From JAIOQJ01 sp963718635 (GTDB taxonomy: Bacteria; Planctomycetota; Planctomycetia; Gemmatales; Gemmataceae): 64,000 bases of DNA. Numbering within the stretch: position 1 is the first letter of the stretch; every line of letters starts with the position of its first letter. The stretch lies in the NCBI GenBank assembly GCA_963718635.1, contig OY970367.1, positions 4,278,001-4,342,000 on the forward strand, read 5' to 3'. Below, piece by piece: positions 36,401-44,939 of this stretch. The position numbers and the translations under genes are program-made. The notes beneath the pieces are model-generated. The model was not told the origin of the DNA and searched no databases. It saw only the letters and a program-made list of their open reading frames with translations.

Positions 36401-38629
36401 ATGCTACTGCGCCTCTCGGTTCCCGCCAGCCATGATCGCGGCCCCCTTGGGACCGAGCAGTTTTTGACGACGTTCCACGAAGCCGACGTCAAGCGGCAGG
36501 GGATTGACCTCATCATCGCCAACCACGGGCGGATGACCGGGCTCTTCATCCGCTGCTCATCATCATTGAAGCCCGTCGTAGAGCGACAGATCTACGCCGC
36601 CTATCCCGAGGCGAAACTCGTGGAACTTAAGGAGGACGCGCTGGCGCCGGCAACGGGCACGACGACCTGGAGTGCGGGGCTTTGGCTCGACCCTGATCTC
36701 TTTCCAAGCAAGAACCACCGCCAATTCCTCGACACGGATCGCTCCCTCGCCGATCCGCTGACTGCCCTTCTTGGCGCCATCGAACCGGAGTCCGCCCGGA
36801 CGCAATGCGTCATGACGTTGAGTCTGCGGCCAGCCCGCTCACGCGACGTTCATCGGGCGAAGAAGGTGATTGATGGGCTTTCCCGTTCCGGACTCTGGAA
36901 GCGGCCCAGCTTGGCGACGCTCTACGTGACAGGTAGCCGCTTGAACCTCTGGCCGATCCGCCGGCTCGTCACCCTGATGCCGTATCTTTTCTCGAAGGGC
37001 CGACCGTCACCGGAGGTCTTCACGCTCGCCAAGGAGAAGTTCAGTCTGCCGCTGTTCACGGCCCGGGTCACGCTCACGGTGGCAGCCACGCCCAAGGCCG
37101 CCGACGCGGCGGAGCAGCGCTTGGAGGCGATGGCGAGCAGCTTCGCCCTCTTCTCAGAACCGCACGCCGCTGGATTCGAGCGCGGCAAAATCAGCAAACG
37201 CCACCGGCCCGAGCGAGCCTTCCTTTTCTCGGCACGCGAGGCCGCCACGCTCTGGCACCCGCCATCGTCGGTCGTTCCCTCGTCACCGACCTTGGACATC
37301 GTCACAAGCCGGGAGTTTCCACCGCCGCCAAATCTCCCGAAACTCTCAGCCGTTCCGTCGCTCACCGTGATCGGCACGACCCACTTCCGAGGGCAGCGCC
37401 AGCGCTTCGGAATACTGCCCGATGACCGATTGCGCCATGCCATCGTGCTGGGCAAGACTGGCATGGGCAAATCGACGTTGCTTCAGCATCTCATCGCGTC
37501 CGACCTCACCGCCGGCCGCGGCATGGCCTTGGTCGATCCGCACGGTGATCTCACCGAGGCCGTCCTTAAGAGCGTTCCCCGTTCGCGTAGCAACGACGTG
37601 ATCCTGTTCGATGCGGCCGACGCCGAGTTTCCGGTCGCCTTCAACGTCCTAGCCTGCGCCGATCCAGGCCAACGTCCACTGTTGGCATCGGGCGTTCTGG
37701 CCGCCTTCAAAAAACTCTTCGGCGATTCGTGGGGACCGAGGCTCGAACACATCCTGCGAAACGCTCTTCTGACACTTCTTGAAACACCGGAAGCCACGCT
37801 CGTATCGCTGCTTCGCTTGCTCGGCGATGCGCGCGAGCGGCAGCGGATCGTCTCGAAGATCAGCGATCCGGTGGTCAGGGGATTTTGGGAACACGAATTC
37901 AATAGCTGGGCGCCGAAGTTCCAGGCCGAAGCGGTTGCGCCGGTGCAGAACAAGGTCGGCCATTTCGTCTCATCCCCGCTGCTACGAAATATCGTCGGAC
38001 AACCCGCGAACCGGCTCAATCTCAGAAGCGTTCTTGACGACGGCCGCATCTTGCTCGTGAATCTCTCGAAAGGCCGGCTCGGGGAGGATGCGTCGGGGTT
38101 GCTCGGCTCTCTATTGATCACGTGCCTCCAACTCGCGGCCATGAGCCGCGCGGATATTCCCGAAGACCGGCGACGGCCGTTCTTCCTCTACGTCGACGAA
38201 TTCCAGAACTTCGCGACTGAATCGTTTGCGACGATCTTGAGCGAATCCCGGAAGTACCGGCTTGGACTGACGCTCGCCCACCAGTACCTCGACCAACTGG
38301 ACGATGCCACAAGGAGCGCCGTTTTCGGCAACGTCGGATCGATGATCACGTTTCAGGTCGGGGCGGATGATGCCGAAGCGATCGCGGAACAGTTGGGCGC
38401 CGACGCTCAGTCCGCTGACTTATTGCAACTGCCGAAACATACGGCTCTCATTCGCCTGTTGATTGATGGGATGCCGAGCCGCCCATTCACGATGCGGACA
38501 TTGCCGCCCCCAAGCGGACACTCTGAACGAGAGAGGGCAAACATCATCCGGGCTCTCTCCCGCCGCCGCTACGCCCGTCCGCGCCGCCAGGTCGAGGAGG
38601 AAGTCGAGCGGCAGTATGTCCACGGTTGA
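36401..38629 (+). CDS. Type IV coupling protein / conjugative transfer ATPase (TraD/VirD4-like)
   Basis: The product has about 742 residues. The N-terminal 340 residues form a domain of unknown detail. The ATPase follows, with Walker A LGKTGMGKSTLLQHL at about 350-363, VDPHGDLTEAVL, and Walker B FFLYVDEFQNF near 595-605, then ESRKYRLGLTLAHQYLDQL. These are hallmarks of VirD4/TraD-type ATPases that feed DNA to a secretion channel. I chose the ATG at 36401 because family homology begins at MLLRLSVP; a TTG at 36371 is in frame. No transmembrane helices are evident. No other secretion-system genes are in the window. Confidence 0.8.
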   Translation: MLLRLSVPASHDRGPLGTEQFLTTFHEADVKRQGIDLIIANHGRMTGLFIRCSSSLKPVVERQIYAAYPEAKLVELKEDALAPATGTTTWSAGLWLDPDLFPSKNHRQFLDTDRSLADPLTALLGAIEPESARTQCVMTLSLRPARSRDVHRAKKVIDGLSRSGLWKRPSLATLYVTGSRLNLWPIRRLVTLMPYLFSKGRPSPEVFTLAKEKFSLPLFTARVTLTVAATPKAADAAEQRLEAMASSFALFSEPHAAGFERGKISKRHRPERAFLFSAREAATLWHPPSSVVPSSPTLDIVTSREFPPPPNLPKLSAVPSLTVIGTTHFRGQRQRFGILPDDRLRHAIVLGKTGMGKSTLLQHLIASDLTAGRGMALVDPHGDLTEAVLKSVPRSRSNDVILFDAADAEFPVAFNVLACADPGQRPLLASGVLAAFKKLFGDSWGPRLEHILRNALLTLLETPEATLVSLLRLLGDARERQRIVSKISDPVVRGFWEHEFNSWAPKFQAEAVAPVQNKVGHFVSSPLLRNIVGQPANRLNLRSVLDDGRILLVNLSKGRLGEDASGLLGSLLITCLQLAAMSRADIPEDRRRPFFLYVDEFQNFATESFATILSESRKYRLGLTLAHQYLDQLDDATRSAVFGNVGSMITFQVGADDAEAIAEQLGADAQSADLLQLPKHTALIRLLIDGMPSRPFTMRTLPPPSGHSERERANIIRALSRRRYARPRRQVEEEVERQYVHG

Positions 38630-38687
38630 TGCATTGAGGAACCGCTGGTGAATGATCCACTGGCCCTGCTATTTTTCCTTCGTTCCT

Positions 38688-39119
38688 ATGGCCAAAAAGT
38701 CACAGTCAACTCCCGCTCACTCCGAAGTCGAACTTGCCGACGCTGTCAATCGACTCGCGGAAAACGTGAACGCTTTAACCGACATCATCACCCAGGTTCG
38801 CAGCGAAATCGACTGGATCATCAACAACCGCGCCGAGTTTCGATCGGAGAACTCGGCCGCGACCAATGAACACGAACACGTCTCGTGTAGCGAATGCGAC
38901 GCCGGCACTGAGTCGTTGGCCGGAGCGTTGAAAACCGGATGGAGCGAGCTGACCGAGCACGACGGAACGTACCTGGGCCTCTGCCCGAAGTGTCTGGACG
39001 AACACTGCTCCGTTATGCCCAAGCCGGTCTTGCCTATACGGGCGATGGAAACGGATGGCGAAGATCTTCCGGACGAAGACTCTGCGGAACCGGACCGTCC
39101 GAAGGATACGCTGTTCTGA
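38688..39119 (+). CDS. Coiled-coil/zinc-binding hypothetical protein
   Basis: This protein has about 143 residues. The N-terminal 60 form a helix ending VRSEIDWIINNRAEF, like IRCEIEWTLRHVV in the protein at 5365-5718. A region with CSECD and LCPKCLDEHC follows, two CxxC pairs that could bind zinc, and then an acidic tail. A frame opening upstream at 38652 adds 12 unlikely residues. It begins 58 bases after the coupling-protein gene and may share its transcript. Confidence 0.5.
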   Translation: MAKKSQSTPAHSEVELADAVNRLAENVNALTDIITQVRSEIDWIINNRAEFRSENSAATNEHEHVSCSECDAGTESLAGALKTGWSELTEHDGTYLGLCPKCLDEHCSVMPKPVLPIRAMETDGEDLPDEDSAEPDRPKDTLF

Positions 39120-39162
39120 GTGAAGGCGCCGTTAGCTCTCCATCTCTCGTTGCTGACAGGGT

Positions 39163-39894
39163 TCAAATAAGGACATCGCAGCCACCGTCGCGATTGAGCA
39201 GAGCCAAGTTACACTTTTCGCTAATGGGGTTCCTCTCGTCATCGATTAAGGGATAATACTCGTTGCAGATCGTGATCAGCCGCTTGCAGAATGCAATGGC
39301 TTCTTCCGGCTCGATGTTATTTATGGCCTGTTGTTGGCGGTTGATGACGAACCGTTTGATATCCTCATCATTCCGCAAGTCATCGAAATCGGCTTTATGT
39401 CCAGACATCAACTCAGTTAAAATCGCATCGTCCCCCTGTGCGTGAATGCCACCGTGAATGCATGGCTTGTTCGTGCCCGTCCACGAGAGATTGCCATCGG
39501 TCCCTGTCCAATAGCGCACATGGTTGAATCGAAACGCGCCGCCATGCCACGAATAGAAGATGGATTGAAATCCCGTCTTAAAGACGGCGTTATTTCGATA
39601 CTTGGCACGGTAGGCTGCGAACTCCGCTTGAGCATATTCAATGAACTGCCCGTGCTTTTCCGCCGAATAAGCACCATCTGCAAAGAACTTTCTAATCAAA
39701 TCGTAAAGGTCGAACCGAATGACATCGGACCCTTCCCCGAGCAGGCGCACCGGGCCAGACGCACTTCCCACCGCCGCGCCGAAAGCGACAAGCTTGGTGA
39801 CCGAATCGTCGTGCTTGCCGCCCGGAAGGGTCATCCGCCTGTCCGTGGCGAAAACCAGCGGCCCTTTCGTAGGCATGGCAAGTATCAGTGTCAT
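39163..39894 (-). CDS. Proteasome-like Ntn-hydrolase family protein
   Basis: The 243-residue protein starts MTLILAMPTKGPLVFATDRR. If the initiator Met is removed, Thr becomes residue 1, Asp falls at 17 (ATDRRMT) and Lys at 33 (SVTKLV). This is exactly the Thr1/Asp17/Lys33 catalytic set of proteasome beta subunits and HslV. The glycine-poor middle and a helical C-terminal half diverge from true proteasomes, so it is a distant member. It may be a stand-alone amidohydrolase or a self-processing enzyme. It is 63 bases downstream of a methylase-like gene on the same strand; no unfoldase partner is nearby. Confidence 0.55.
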   Translation of the reverse strand: MTLILAMPTKGPLVFATDRRMTLPGGKHDDSVTKLVAFGAAVGSASGPVRLLGEGSDVIRFDLYDLIRKFFADGAYSAEKHGQFIEYAQAEFAAYRAKYRNNAVFKTGFQSIFYSWHGGAFRFNHVRYWTGTDGNLSWTGTNKPCIHGGIHAQGDDAILTELMSGHKADFDDLRNDEDIKRFVINRQQQAINNIEPEEAIAFCKRLITICNEYYPLIDDERNPISEKCNLALLNRDGGCDVLI

Positions 39895-39957
39895 TTGACG
39901 GCTCCATCAGCATTCGGCACATCCCTGAGTCGTCCTACGGTTTCCGCAATTTCTCGG

Positions 39958-40800
39958 CTACTCCTTGTCGTCAGGCGTGACGCAATCGAACAGCGAACCC
40001 TGCTGAAGCTTTTCATCTTCTTTGATCGGAAGCGGGGAAGTGACGGGCACTGACGGCGCGAGTGGCTCAGTCGCTGCCAGTGGCTCTTCTACGCGAATGG
40101 CACCGCGGCCGTTGAAGCCGGTGTGATACACACGCTTGCATTCGAGCGTCAACGAATTTCCCCAAATCACTTTTCCGTACAGGTTCCAGAGCGCCAGATT
40201 GATCGCGGTGATTTTCACGCAACGATGGTCGATATCCTGGCCGACGAAATAGCGGTTGCGATTCTCTTTCGCGGCGGCCAGGAGGATTCGTCCTGACCCG
40301 CAAGCTGGATCAGCGACTGTCTTCATAATGGATGATTCCGTGGCGCCCGCTTCGATTGATCCTTCTGGCGTCTCGGCGCCCTCTCTCGCGTCGTCGGCGG
40401 AAGTCAGTTTCGCCATCAACTCGCAGATCGCGTTTGGCGTGAAGAACTGGCCGCCGTGACCGCGTGTGATGGCGCCCTGAAAAATGTCGCCGAGAATATC
40501 CTCGCGGGTTTCTTCCATCAGCCTGACCAGCTTTCCCAAGAGCGCGGCGAGCTTGTCGATGTCACGCTTTCCTGGTTCGCCGTTGCAATAGGGTTTCACG
40601 ACCTGGAGGTACTCATCCTCCCGCGTTCCGCCCGCAAGCGTGCAAACCGTGAGGGTGAGCCAATCATCAAACACCCGCTCCCGTCCCGAGTGCTTACGGG
40701 CGATGTCGTCAATTGAAGCGACCAATTCCGCCGACGCTGGGTTGGAATAGAATTCTTTCACGTAACCCGGCGAGAATACTCGACAATGCGACACTTTCAA
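39958..40800 (-). CDS. N-6 DNA methylase-like protein lacking the catalytic motif
   Basis: This 280-residue protein resembles the HsdM-type methylase core. GHGGQFFTPNAICELMAKL is the family box before the SAM motif, and VADPACGSGRILLAAAKEN is motif I. The expected (N/D)PP(Y/F) motif IV should come after GKVIWGNSLT, but instead the protein runs into a proline-rich tail. It could bind SAM and DNA without methylating, or be a regulator. Similar short proteins occur on plasmids. Confidence 0.7.
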   Translation of the reverse strand: MKVSHCRVFSPGYVKEFYSNPASAELVASIDDIARKHSGRERVFDDWLTLTVCTLAGGTREDEYLQVVKPYCNGEPGKRDIDKLAALLGKLVRLMEETREDILGDIFQGAITRGHGGQFFTPNAICELMAKLTSADDAREGAETPEGSIEAGATESSIMKTVADPACGSGRILLAAAKENRNRYFVGQDIDHRCVKITAINLALWNLYGKVIWGNSLTLECKRVYHTGFNGRGAIRVEEPLAATEPLAPSVPVTSPLPIKEDEKLQQGSLFDCVTPDDKE

Positions 40801-40919
40801 ATCACGCCAAACGACTGTTTCATTCGGTCTGACGGCGACCCCTATTTACCTCCCAGACGAAATGCTTGATTCGAGAAAAATAGTCTTTGTCACAAAGTTA
40901 AACCATGTAGACTCGCGAC

Positions 40920-41597
40920 ATGAATAGATCCGCGATGTTAACGAAACACGTGCAAAAGGTGATGGAGTCAGCAGGCAGACTGCTCCGCGGCCAAAATATC
41001 CTTGTGGAGCCCGCCCGAACTCAAGAGCAATGGGATCGTGCATTTGCGGGAGGAAAGTGGGATTTCTTAACCCAAGATCGGTCGGGACAATGTCAGATTG
41101 CTATCGTTGGCAGCCTATTGTGGGATCTTCTTGAGAAAAAAAAGAAGGCAGAAAAACTGCGTGTACTCGATGTCGGATGTGGAAACGGTGCAGTGGCTCG
41201 TTGGGCATGGCAATTTCGCGATCGTTGCGAGTACACAGGCATCGATGTCTCTCAGGTCGCTCTCGAAAAACTGCGATTGCTTCATCCCGAGGCAGTACTT
41301 CATTGCGCGGACATGCATACTCCACCCACTTTTGTAGATTCGTTTGACGTTGTTGTGCTTGCGGAGGTGTTGTGTTACGGAGACTATTTGAGAATTGTCG
41401 ATATCTACGCTTCTATGCTCGACGCACATGGGATGTTCATTATTAGCATGTACAGAACGTGGAAAACTCGGGCAATTTGGCACTATCTCAATCGTCGCAT
41501 CCTCACTCTAGTCGCATTTACAATAAGGCACGAGACTACCCGGAACACTTGGAGGGTCGCACTCTGTCGACCCAAGCATAAACACTTCACTCCGTGA
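40920..41597 (+). CDS. Class I SAM-dependent methyltransferase, small-molecule type
   Basis: This 225-residue protein has motif I LRVLDVGCGNGAVARWAW (about residues 80-97), an acidic motif II residue in YTGIDVSQVALEKL, and SFDVVVLAEVLCYGDY (motif IV region). The layout is that of NodS/UbiE-type methyltransferases acting on small molecules. The substrate is unknown. It diverges from the methylase-like gene with about 120 bases between them. Codon usage is more AT-rich than nearby genes. Confidence 0.7.
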   Translation: MNRSAMLTKHVQKVMESAGRLLRGQNILVEPARTQEQWDRAFAGGKWDFLTQDRSGQCQIAIVGSLLWDLLEKKKKAEKLRVLDVGCGNGAVARWAWQFRDRCEYTGIDVSQVALEKLRLLHPEAVLHCADMHTPPTFVDSFDVVVLAEVLCYGDYLRIVDIYASMLDAHGMFIISMYRTWKTRAIWHYLNRRILTLVAFTIRHETTRNTWRVALCRPKHKHFTP

Positions 41598-41687
41598 GTA
41601 GTTCACGGGGCCACGCGACATACCGAACATGCTCGCAAACGCCTATCTCTTCAAATCCTGCCAATCCCTGGAAGCGCGGGACGGAGT

Positions 41688-42698
41688 ATGCTCTGTCGTA
41701 CAATGATTCAGCACCTGGAAGGCGACTGCCGGGACATTCTCCCTTCCTTGCCGCCTAAGAGCGTTAAGTGCTGCGTCACGAGCCCGCCGTATTGGGGTCT
41801 CCGCAGTTACCTTTCCGCCAATCATCCGGACAAACACCGCGAGATCGGCCAGGAACCGACACTCGCAGCCTACATCGAGACACTCGTTGGCGTGTTTCGA
41901 GAGGTTGCGCGCGTCCTCATGAACGACGGCACGCTCTGGCTCAATCTCGGCGACGTCTACGCGACCGACAAGAAACGCGCCCGCCGCGCTGGAGTGGCCC
42001 AGGGTGATCTAATCGGCTTGCCCTGGCGGACGGCGCTTGCCTTGCAAGCTTCCGGCTGGTGCCTCCGTAGCGAGATCATCTGGCACAAGCCAAATCCGAA
42101 GCCCGAAAGCGTGACGGATCGACCGACCAAGAGTCACGAGCATATCTTTCTCCTGACTCAGAGTCTGCGGTACCACTACGATATCGACGCGCTCCGAGAG
42201 AAGGTGACATCGACTGGTGGGGCGTCGTTTGGCAAGCAACTCCATTCCACTGAGGGGACCGGCGCCCAGGCCCGGCGGCTGAAGTCCGCCTCAGAGCGGA
42301 ATCATCCCAAAGGCAAGAACAAACGCTCTGTTTGGTCAGTGCCGGTTAGTACCTTCCGCGGCGCTCATTTTGCCGTGTTTCCGCCGGCGCTCATTCGGCC
42401 GTGCGTTCTAGCAGGCTGTCCCGAGGGAGGAACGGTTCTCGATCCGTTCGGCGGCAGCGGAACCACGGCCGTCGTGGCGGCGGAACTTGGCCGGAACGCC
42501 ATCCTCATCGACCTCGATCCCATCTGCACCACTCTGGTGAAACAGCGCGTCGCCACCGTGTCTGTATTGCAAAGCACACCGAAGCCAACCACCGCCATTG
42601 CCGCTCAAGTCCCGGCCCGGGAACTCCCGCCCGCAACTCCGCTTCCCGCCAAATCACCAACTGCCGTGAAACAACGATCGCTCTGGGAAGATTCCTGA
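41688..42698 (+). CDS. Site-specific DNA methyltransferase (beta class, TSPPY)
   Basis: The order of motifs is circularly permuted: catalytic motif KCCVTSPPYWGLRSYL near residue 30, and the SAM-binding motif GTVLDPFGGSGTTAVVA near 250. SPPY is more typical of N4-cytosine than N6-adenine enzymes. No restriction-enzyme gene is adjacent, so it is an orphan methylase, as common on mobile elements to modify their own DNA. The start is ambiguous: ATG at 41688 with GGAG too close, or ATG at 41703 (MIQHLEGDCRD), which matches family starts. A proline/alanine-rich tail follows the catalytic part. Confidence 0.85.
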   Translation: MLCRTMIQHLEGDCRDILPSLPPKSVKCCVTSPPYWGLRSYLSANHPDKHREIGQEPTLAAYIETLVGVFREVARVLMNDGTLWLNLGDVYATDKKRARRAGVAQGDLIGLPWRTALALQASGWCLRSEIIWHKPNPKPESVTDRPTKSHEHIFLLTQSLRYHYDIDALREKVTSTGGASFGKQLHSTEGTGAQARRLKSASERNHPKGKNKRSVWSVPVSTFRGAHFAVFPPALIRPCVLAGCPEGGTVLDPFGGSGTTAVVAAELGRNAILIDLDPICTTLVKQRVATVSVLQSTPKPTTAIAAQVPARELPPATPLPAKSPTAVKQRSLWEDS

Positions 42699-42826
42699 CC
42701 AGCGCCGGAATTCTGCCGTCGCGTCGAGTGGCGCTTTTCCGCCGATTGCTGCAAGCTGACGACGTTTGCTCCACCGGGAACAGACACCGTTCGATTCTTG
42801 TTCCTTTCACCAGCGGAGATCAATCA

Positions 42827-43045
42827 ATGAACGCCGATCCTAGCCACGGAATCTGCCGCAGTTGCGGCGGACCGCTCCAGATCATCGACGCCTGCAAAGA
42901 GTCAGTGACCGTCGCGTGCGTCGAATGCAGCGATACGTACGACATCGAAACCGCTCCTCGACTTCTTGCGTCTGCAAATCCTATCGACATCTCGGCCCGC
43001 TACCTGATGGAGGAGACCGATGGATCCGAACGTCACTCTGCGTGA
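42827..43045 (+). CDS. Zinc-ribbon small protein, paralogue of the 11913-12119 product
   Basis: This 72-residue protein has CRSCGG and CVECSD knuckles. The ATG at 42827 follows GGAG by 8 bases. The match to the other zinc-ribbon protein is strong up to the second knuckle and weak after it. It overlaps the next small gene (start at 43020), in a run of three overlapping small genes that ends at a terminator. Confidence 0.65.
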   Translation: MNADPSHGICRSCGGPLQIIDACKESVTVACVECSDTYDIETAPRLLASANPIDISARYLMEETDGSERHSA

Positions 43046-43187
43046 GCTGCTTCAGGCCATTCGCGCCGAAGATACTGGCCGCGCCCAGGAACTGGCCGAA
43101 GCCCTGCAATTCCCCGGTCTGGTCGTCTGGATTCCTTTGCATGACGTAGTCACGATGATCGAAGTGAAGGAGCCCGAGAAGAAGTGA
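43020..43187 (+). CDS. Small hypothetical protein
   Basis: This gene encodes 55 residues beginning MDPNVTLRELLQAIRAEDTG, helical at first and then a hydrophobic stretch (LQFPGLVVWIPLHDVVTMIE). The ATG lies inside the 3' end of the zinc-ribbon gene, just after GGAGG (within ATGGAGGAGACCG). Its stop overlaps the next gene's GTG. The tight overlaps on both sides support it as real despite its size. Confidence 0.55.
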   Translation: MDPNVTLRELLQAIRAEDTGRAQELAEALQFPGLVVWIPLHDVVTMIEVKEPEKK

Positions 43188-43354
43188 CCGGTTCGTGCCG
43201 CCAGTTGCTCGCCGAGTCGCTTAAGGACCTGGTGGACACTCAAAGCCCGCTCGTCGATGAAGCTTCCATCTACTCGGACCTGCTCGGATCCGCGCTCTAC
43301 AAGGTCGATTGGCCCGCGATCGCCGATTCGTTCTTCGAAAGGGGAGCGCCGTGA
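43184..43354 (+). CDS. Small hypothetical protein, last of a three-gene overlap
   Basis: The GTG at 43184 overlaps the previous stop (GTGA). It encodes 56 residues (VTGSCRQLLAESLKDLVDTQ, and later VDWPAIADSFFERGAP), probably helical. A GTG frame that follows at 43351 runs through a terminator and is not called. Confidence 0.5.
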   Translation: MTGSCRQLLAESLKDLVDTQSPLVDEASIYSDLLGSALYKVDWPAIADSFFERGAP

Positions 43355-43413
43355 ATCAGAACGGTTTCACTTGCCTGTACCTTCTCGATGCTCTTGCTGC
43401 CAAAGCAAGAACC

Positions 43414-43441
43414 AGCCTTCTCCAAGCGGAGAGGGCTTTTT
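43414..43441 (+). terminator. Rho-independent terminator after the small-gene run
   Basis: AGCCTTCTCC pairs with GGAGAGGGCT across an AAGC loop (one G:T-type irregularity), and TTTTT follows. A near-identical stem lies at 44337-44366 on the other side of the DUF932 gene. Confidence 0.75.
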
Positions 43442-43526
43442 GCTTGGCGTCGCAGGCGTGCTACGCTCACGGCCGCTTCAAGCATCGTGCTTGAGGATCG
43501 ATCATTTTCATCACGAGGGTGTTCCT

Positions 43527-44309
43527 ATGTCTGCCACGCTCATGCTCCATCAGGGCGGCAAAGAAGTTAGCCGCGAGGAATTGACGCAGTTCATTCTTCC
43601 GCCAGCCACGAAAAGTTGGAAGCCGATCTCGCACAATGCCGTTCTCGACACGGCTCTGCAAACTCTTGCCGAAGCCGGCTACGGCGTCGCCAAGATGCGT
43701 CTCGGAGTTTCGCACGAAGGTCAGCGGTTCTTCGGCACGCTCGATCTGACGACCGCGCTCACTCCCGAAGGCAGCGTGACGCTGGCGGTCGGCTTGCGTA
43801 ACAGTTCCGACCAGTCCTTCCCGATGGGATTTTGCGCCGGCTCGCGCGTGTTCGTCTGCGACAACCTCGCGTTCCGCAGCGATCTCATGGTGAAGCGCAA
43901 GCATACCGTCCACGGAGTCGCCCGCTTCTCGACCGACATCGCCCAGGCCGTCATGTCGCTCCATTCATTCCGGGAAGCGGAAGCCCAGCGCATCGAGTGG
44001 ATGCAACAAACCGAATTGAAGGATATTGAGGCCGAGTCGCTGATCCTTCGCGCCTGCGTACAGCGCGGCATCGTCGCTCAACGACAACTGCCGCTCGTCT
44101 TCCGCGAATGGCATGAGCCCGAACACGAGGCGTTCAAGCCGCGAACCGCATGGTCATTGCTGAATGCCTTCACTGGCATTTTCCGTGATATGCAAACGAA
44201 GAACCCGGCCGAACTGGCCCACCGCACCATGCGTTTGCAAGCTCTGATCGCGCCGCCGCAAGACGACCGAAACGGAATTTCCGACGCAACGCCAGCCCTC
44301 GCAGTCTAA
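43527..44309 (+). CDS. DUF932 (phage/plasmid-like) protein
   Basis: This 260-residue protein matches the DUF932 family, found on plasmids and phages with no settled function. Recognisable parts are MRLGVSHEGQRFFGTLDL, AVGLRNSSDQSFPMGFCAGS, RVFVCDNLAFRSDLMVKRKH and, near the end, TAWSLLNAFTGIFRDMQTKN. The ATG at 43527 follows GAGGG. The gene sits as a single transcription unit between two nearly identical terminators. Confidence 0.8.
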   Translation: MSATLMLHQGGKEVSREELTQFILPPATKSWKPISHNAVLDTALQTLAEAGYGVAKMRLGVSHEGQRFFGTLDLTTALTPEGSVTLAVGLRNSSDQSFPMGFCAGSRVFVCDNLAFRSDLMVKRKHTVHGVARFSTDIAQAVMSLHSFREAEAQRIEWMQQTELKDIEAESLILRACVQRGIVAQRQLPLVFREWHEPEHEAFKPRTAWSLLNAFTGIFRDMQTKNPAELAHRTMRLQALIAPPQDDRNGISDATPALAV

Positions 44310-44336
44310 AATTCTCCTGTCTTTTGGATAGGAGCG

Positions 44337-44366
44337 AGCCTTCTCCGAATGGAGAGGGCTTTTTTT
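44337..44366 (+). terminator. Rho-independent terminator of the DUF932 gene
   Basis: AGCCTTCTCC/GGAGAGGGCT hairpin with a GAAT loop followed by seven T residues, 27 bases after the stop codon. Confidence 0.85.
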
Positions 44367-44392
44367 GTTCGCGGGCACCGTTTTCCAGCAAC

Positions 44393-44671
44393 TCACCCTT
44401 CACTTACCAGCCGGCCAAGTAGTTCATATGCCTTTTTCAGATGGACACGGGTCAGATCCGGAGCCCGGCCAAGCGTTTCGGCGATGGTCAATGAGAACGC
44501 GGCGAGTTGCTCCGAGGTGATTCCGTAGATCGTGATGACTTTATTCCCTGCGCTGTCACAGAGGTTCAGATTCTGCTCTCCGTAGTGGATCGGAGACGCC
44601 CAAAGCTCGAACGTATCTCCCTGGTTCGCATTGACCGTATGCGTTACAGATCGATCCAGTTTCGGTGCCAT
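44393..44671 (-). CDS. Hypothetical protein
   Basis: This 92-residue protein begins with MAPKLDRSVTHTVNANQGDT, has a short beta-rich centre (NLCDSAGNKVITIYGITSEQ) and a helical C-terminus (LKKAYELLGRLVSEG). The ATG at 44671 is preceded by AAGGAG; an upstream in-frame ATG (44737) adds doubtful sequence. It converges with DUF932 and diverges from the integrase. No family was recognised. Confidence 0.55.
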   Translation of the reverse strand: MAPKLDRSVTHTVNANQGDTFELWASPIHYGEQNLNLCDSAGNKVITIYGITSEQLAAFSLTIAETLGRAPDLTRVHLKKAYELLGRLVSEG

Positions 44672-44909
44672 ATGTTCTCTCCTTGTGCCTGGCCTGGTTA
44701 CTGAATGGGCTAGCTCGCACTTGACGCAATGCGTCATTTCGTTCAGTCAATTTATTTGCAAAACCTCGATGATCGAATCGTTTACGAAATGTCGCAGAAG
44801 TGTTCGAATCAATCACTCGGAAGGGCGATGAGTTAAAGTTTGTTCTTCTCAATATTTCGATCGCCAGTGCAACACCATTTGCACCCAGATCATTCCGAGA
44901 AGTTTATAC

Positions 44910-44933
44910 TTCGCCTAACCCACTTTAGGCGAA
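44910..44933. promoter_or_regulatory. Palindrome immediately upstream of the integrase start
   Basis: TTCGCCTAA (44910-44918) and TTAGGCGAA (44925-44933) are perfect inverted repeats with a 6-base spacer. They end 6 bases before the integrase ATG and overlap its ribosome-binding site. The site could be an operator for integrase autoregulation, an RNA hairpin hiding the ribosome-binding site, or an integrase arm site. Confidence 0.5.
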
Positions 44934-44939
44934 GGAAGC

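Noticed and set aside
43351..43494. A 47-codon GTG frame after the small-gene run
   Set aside because: It reads through a strong terminator hairpin and has no recognisable features.
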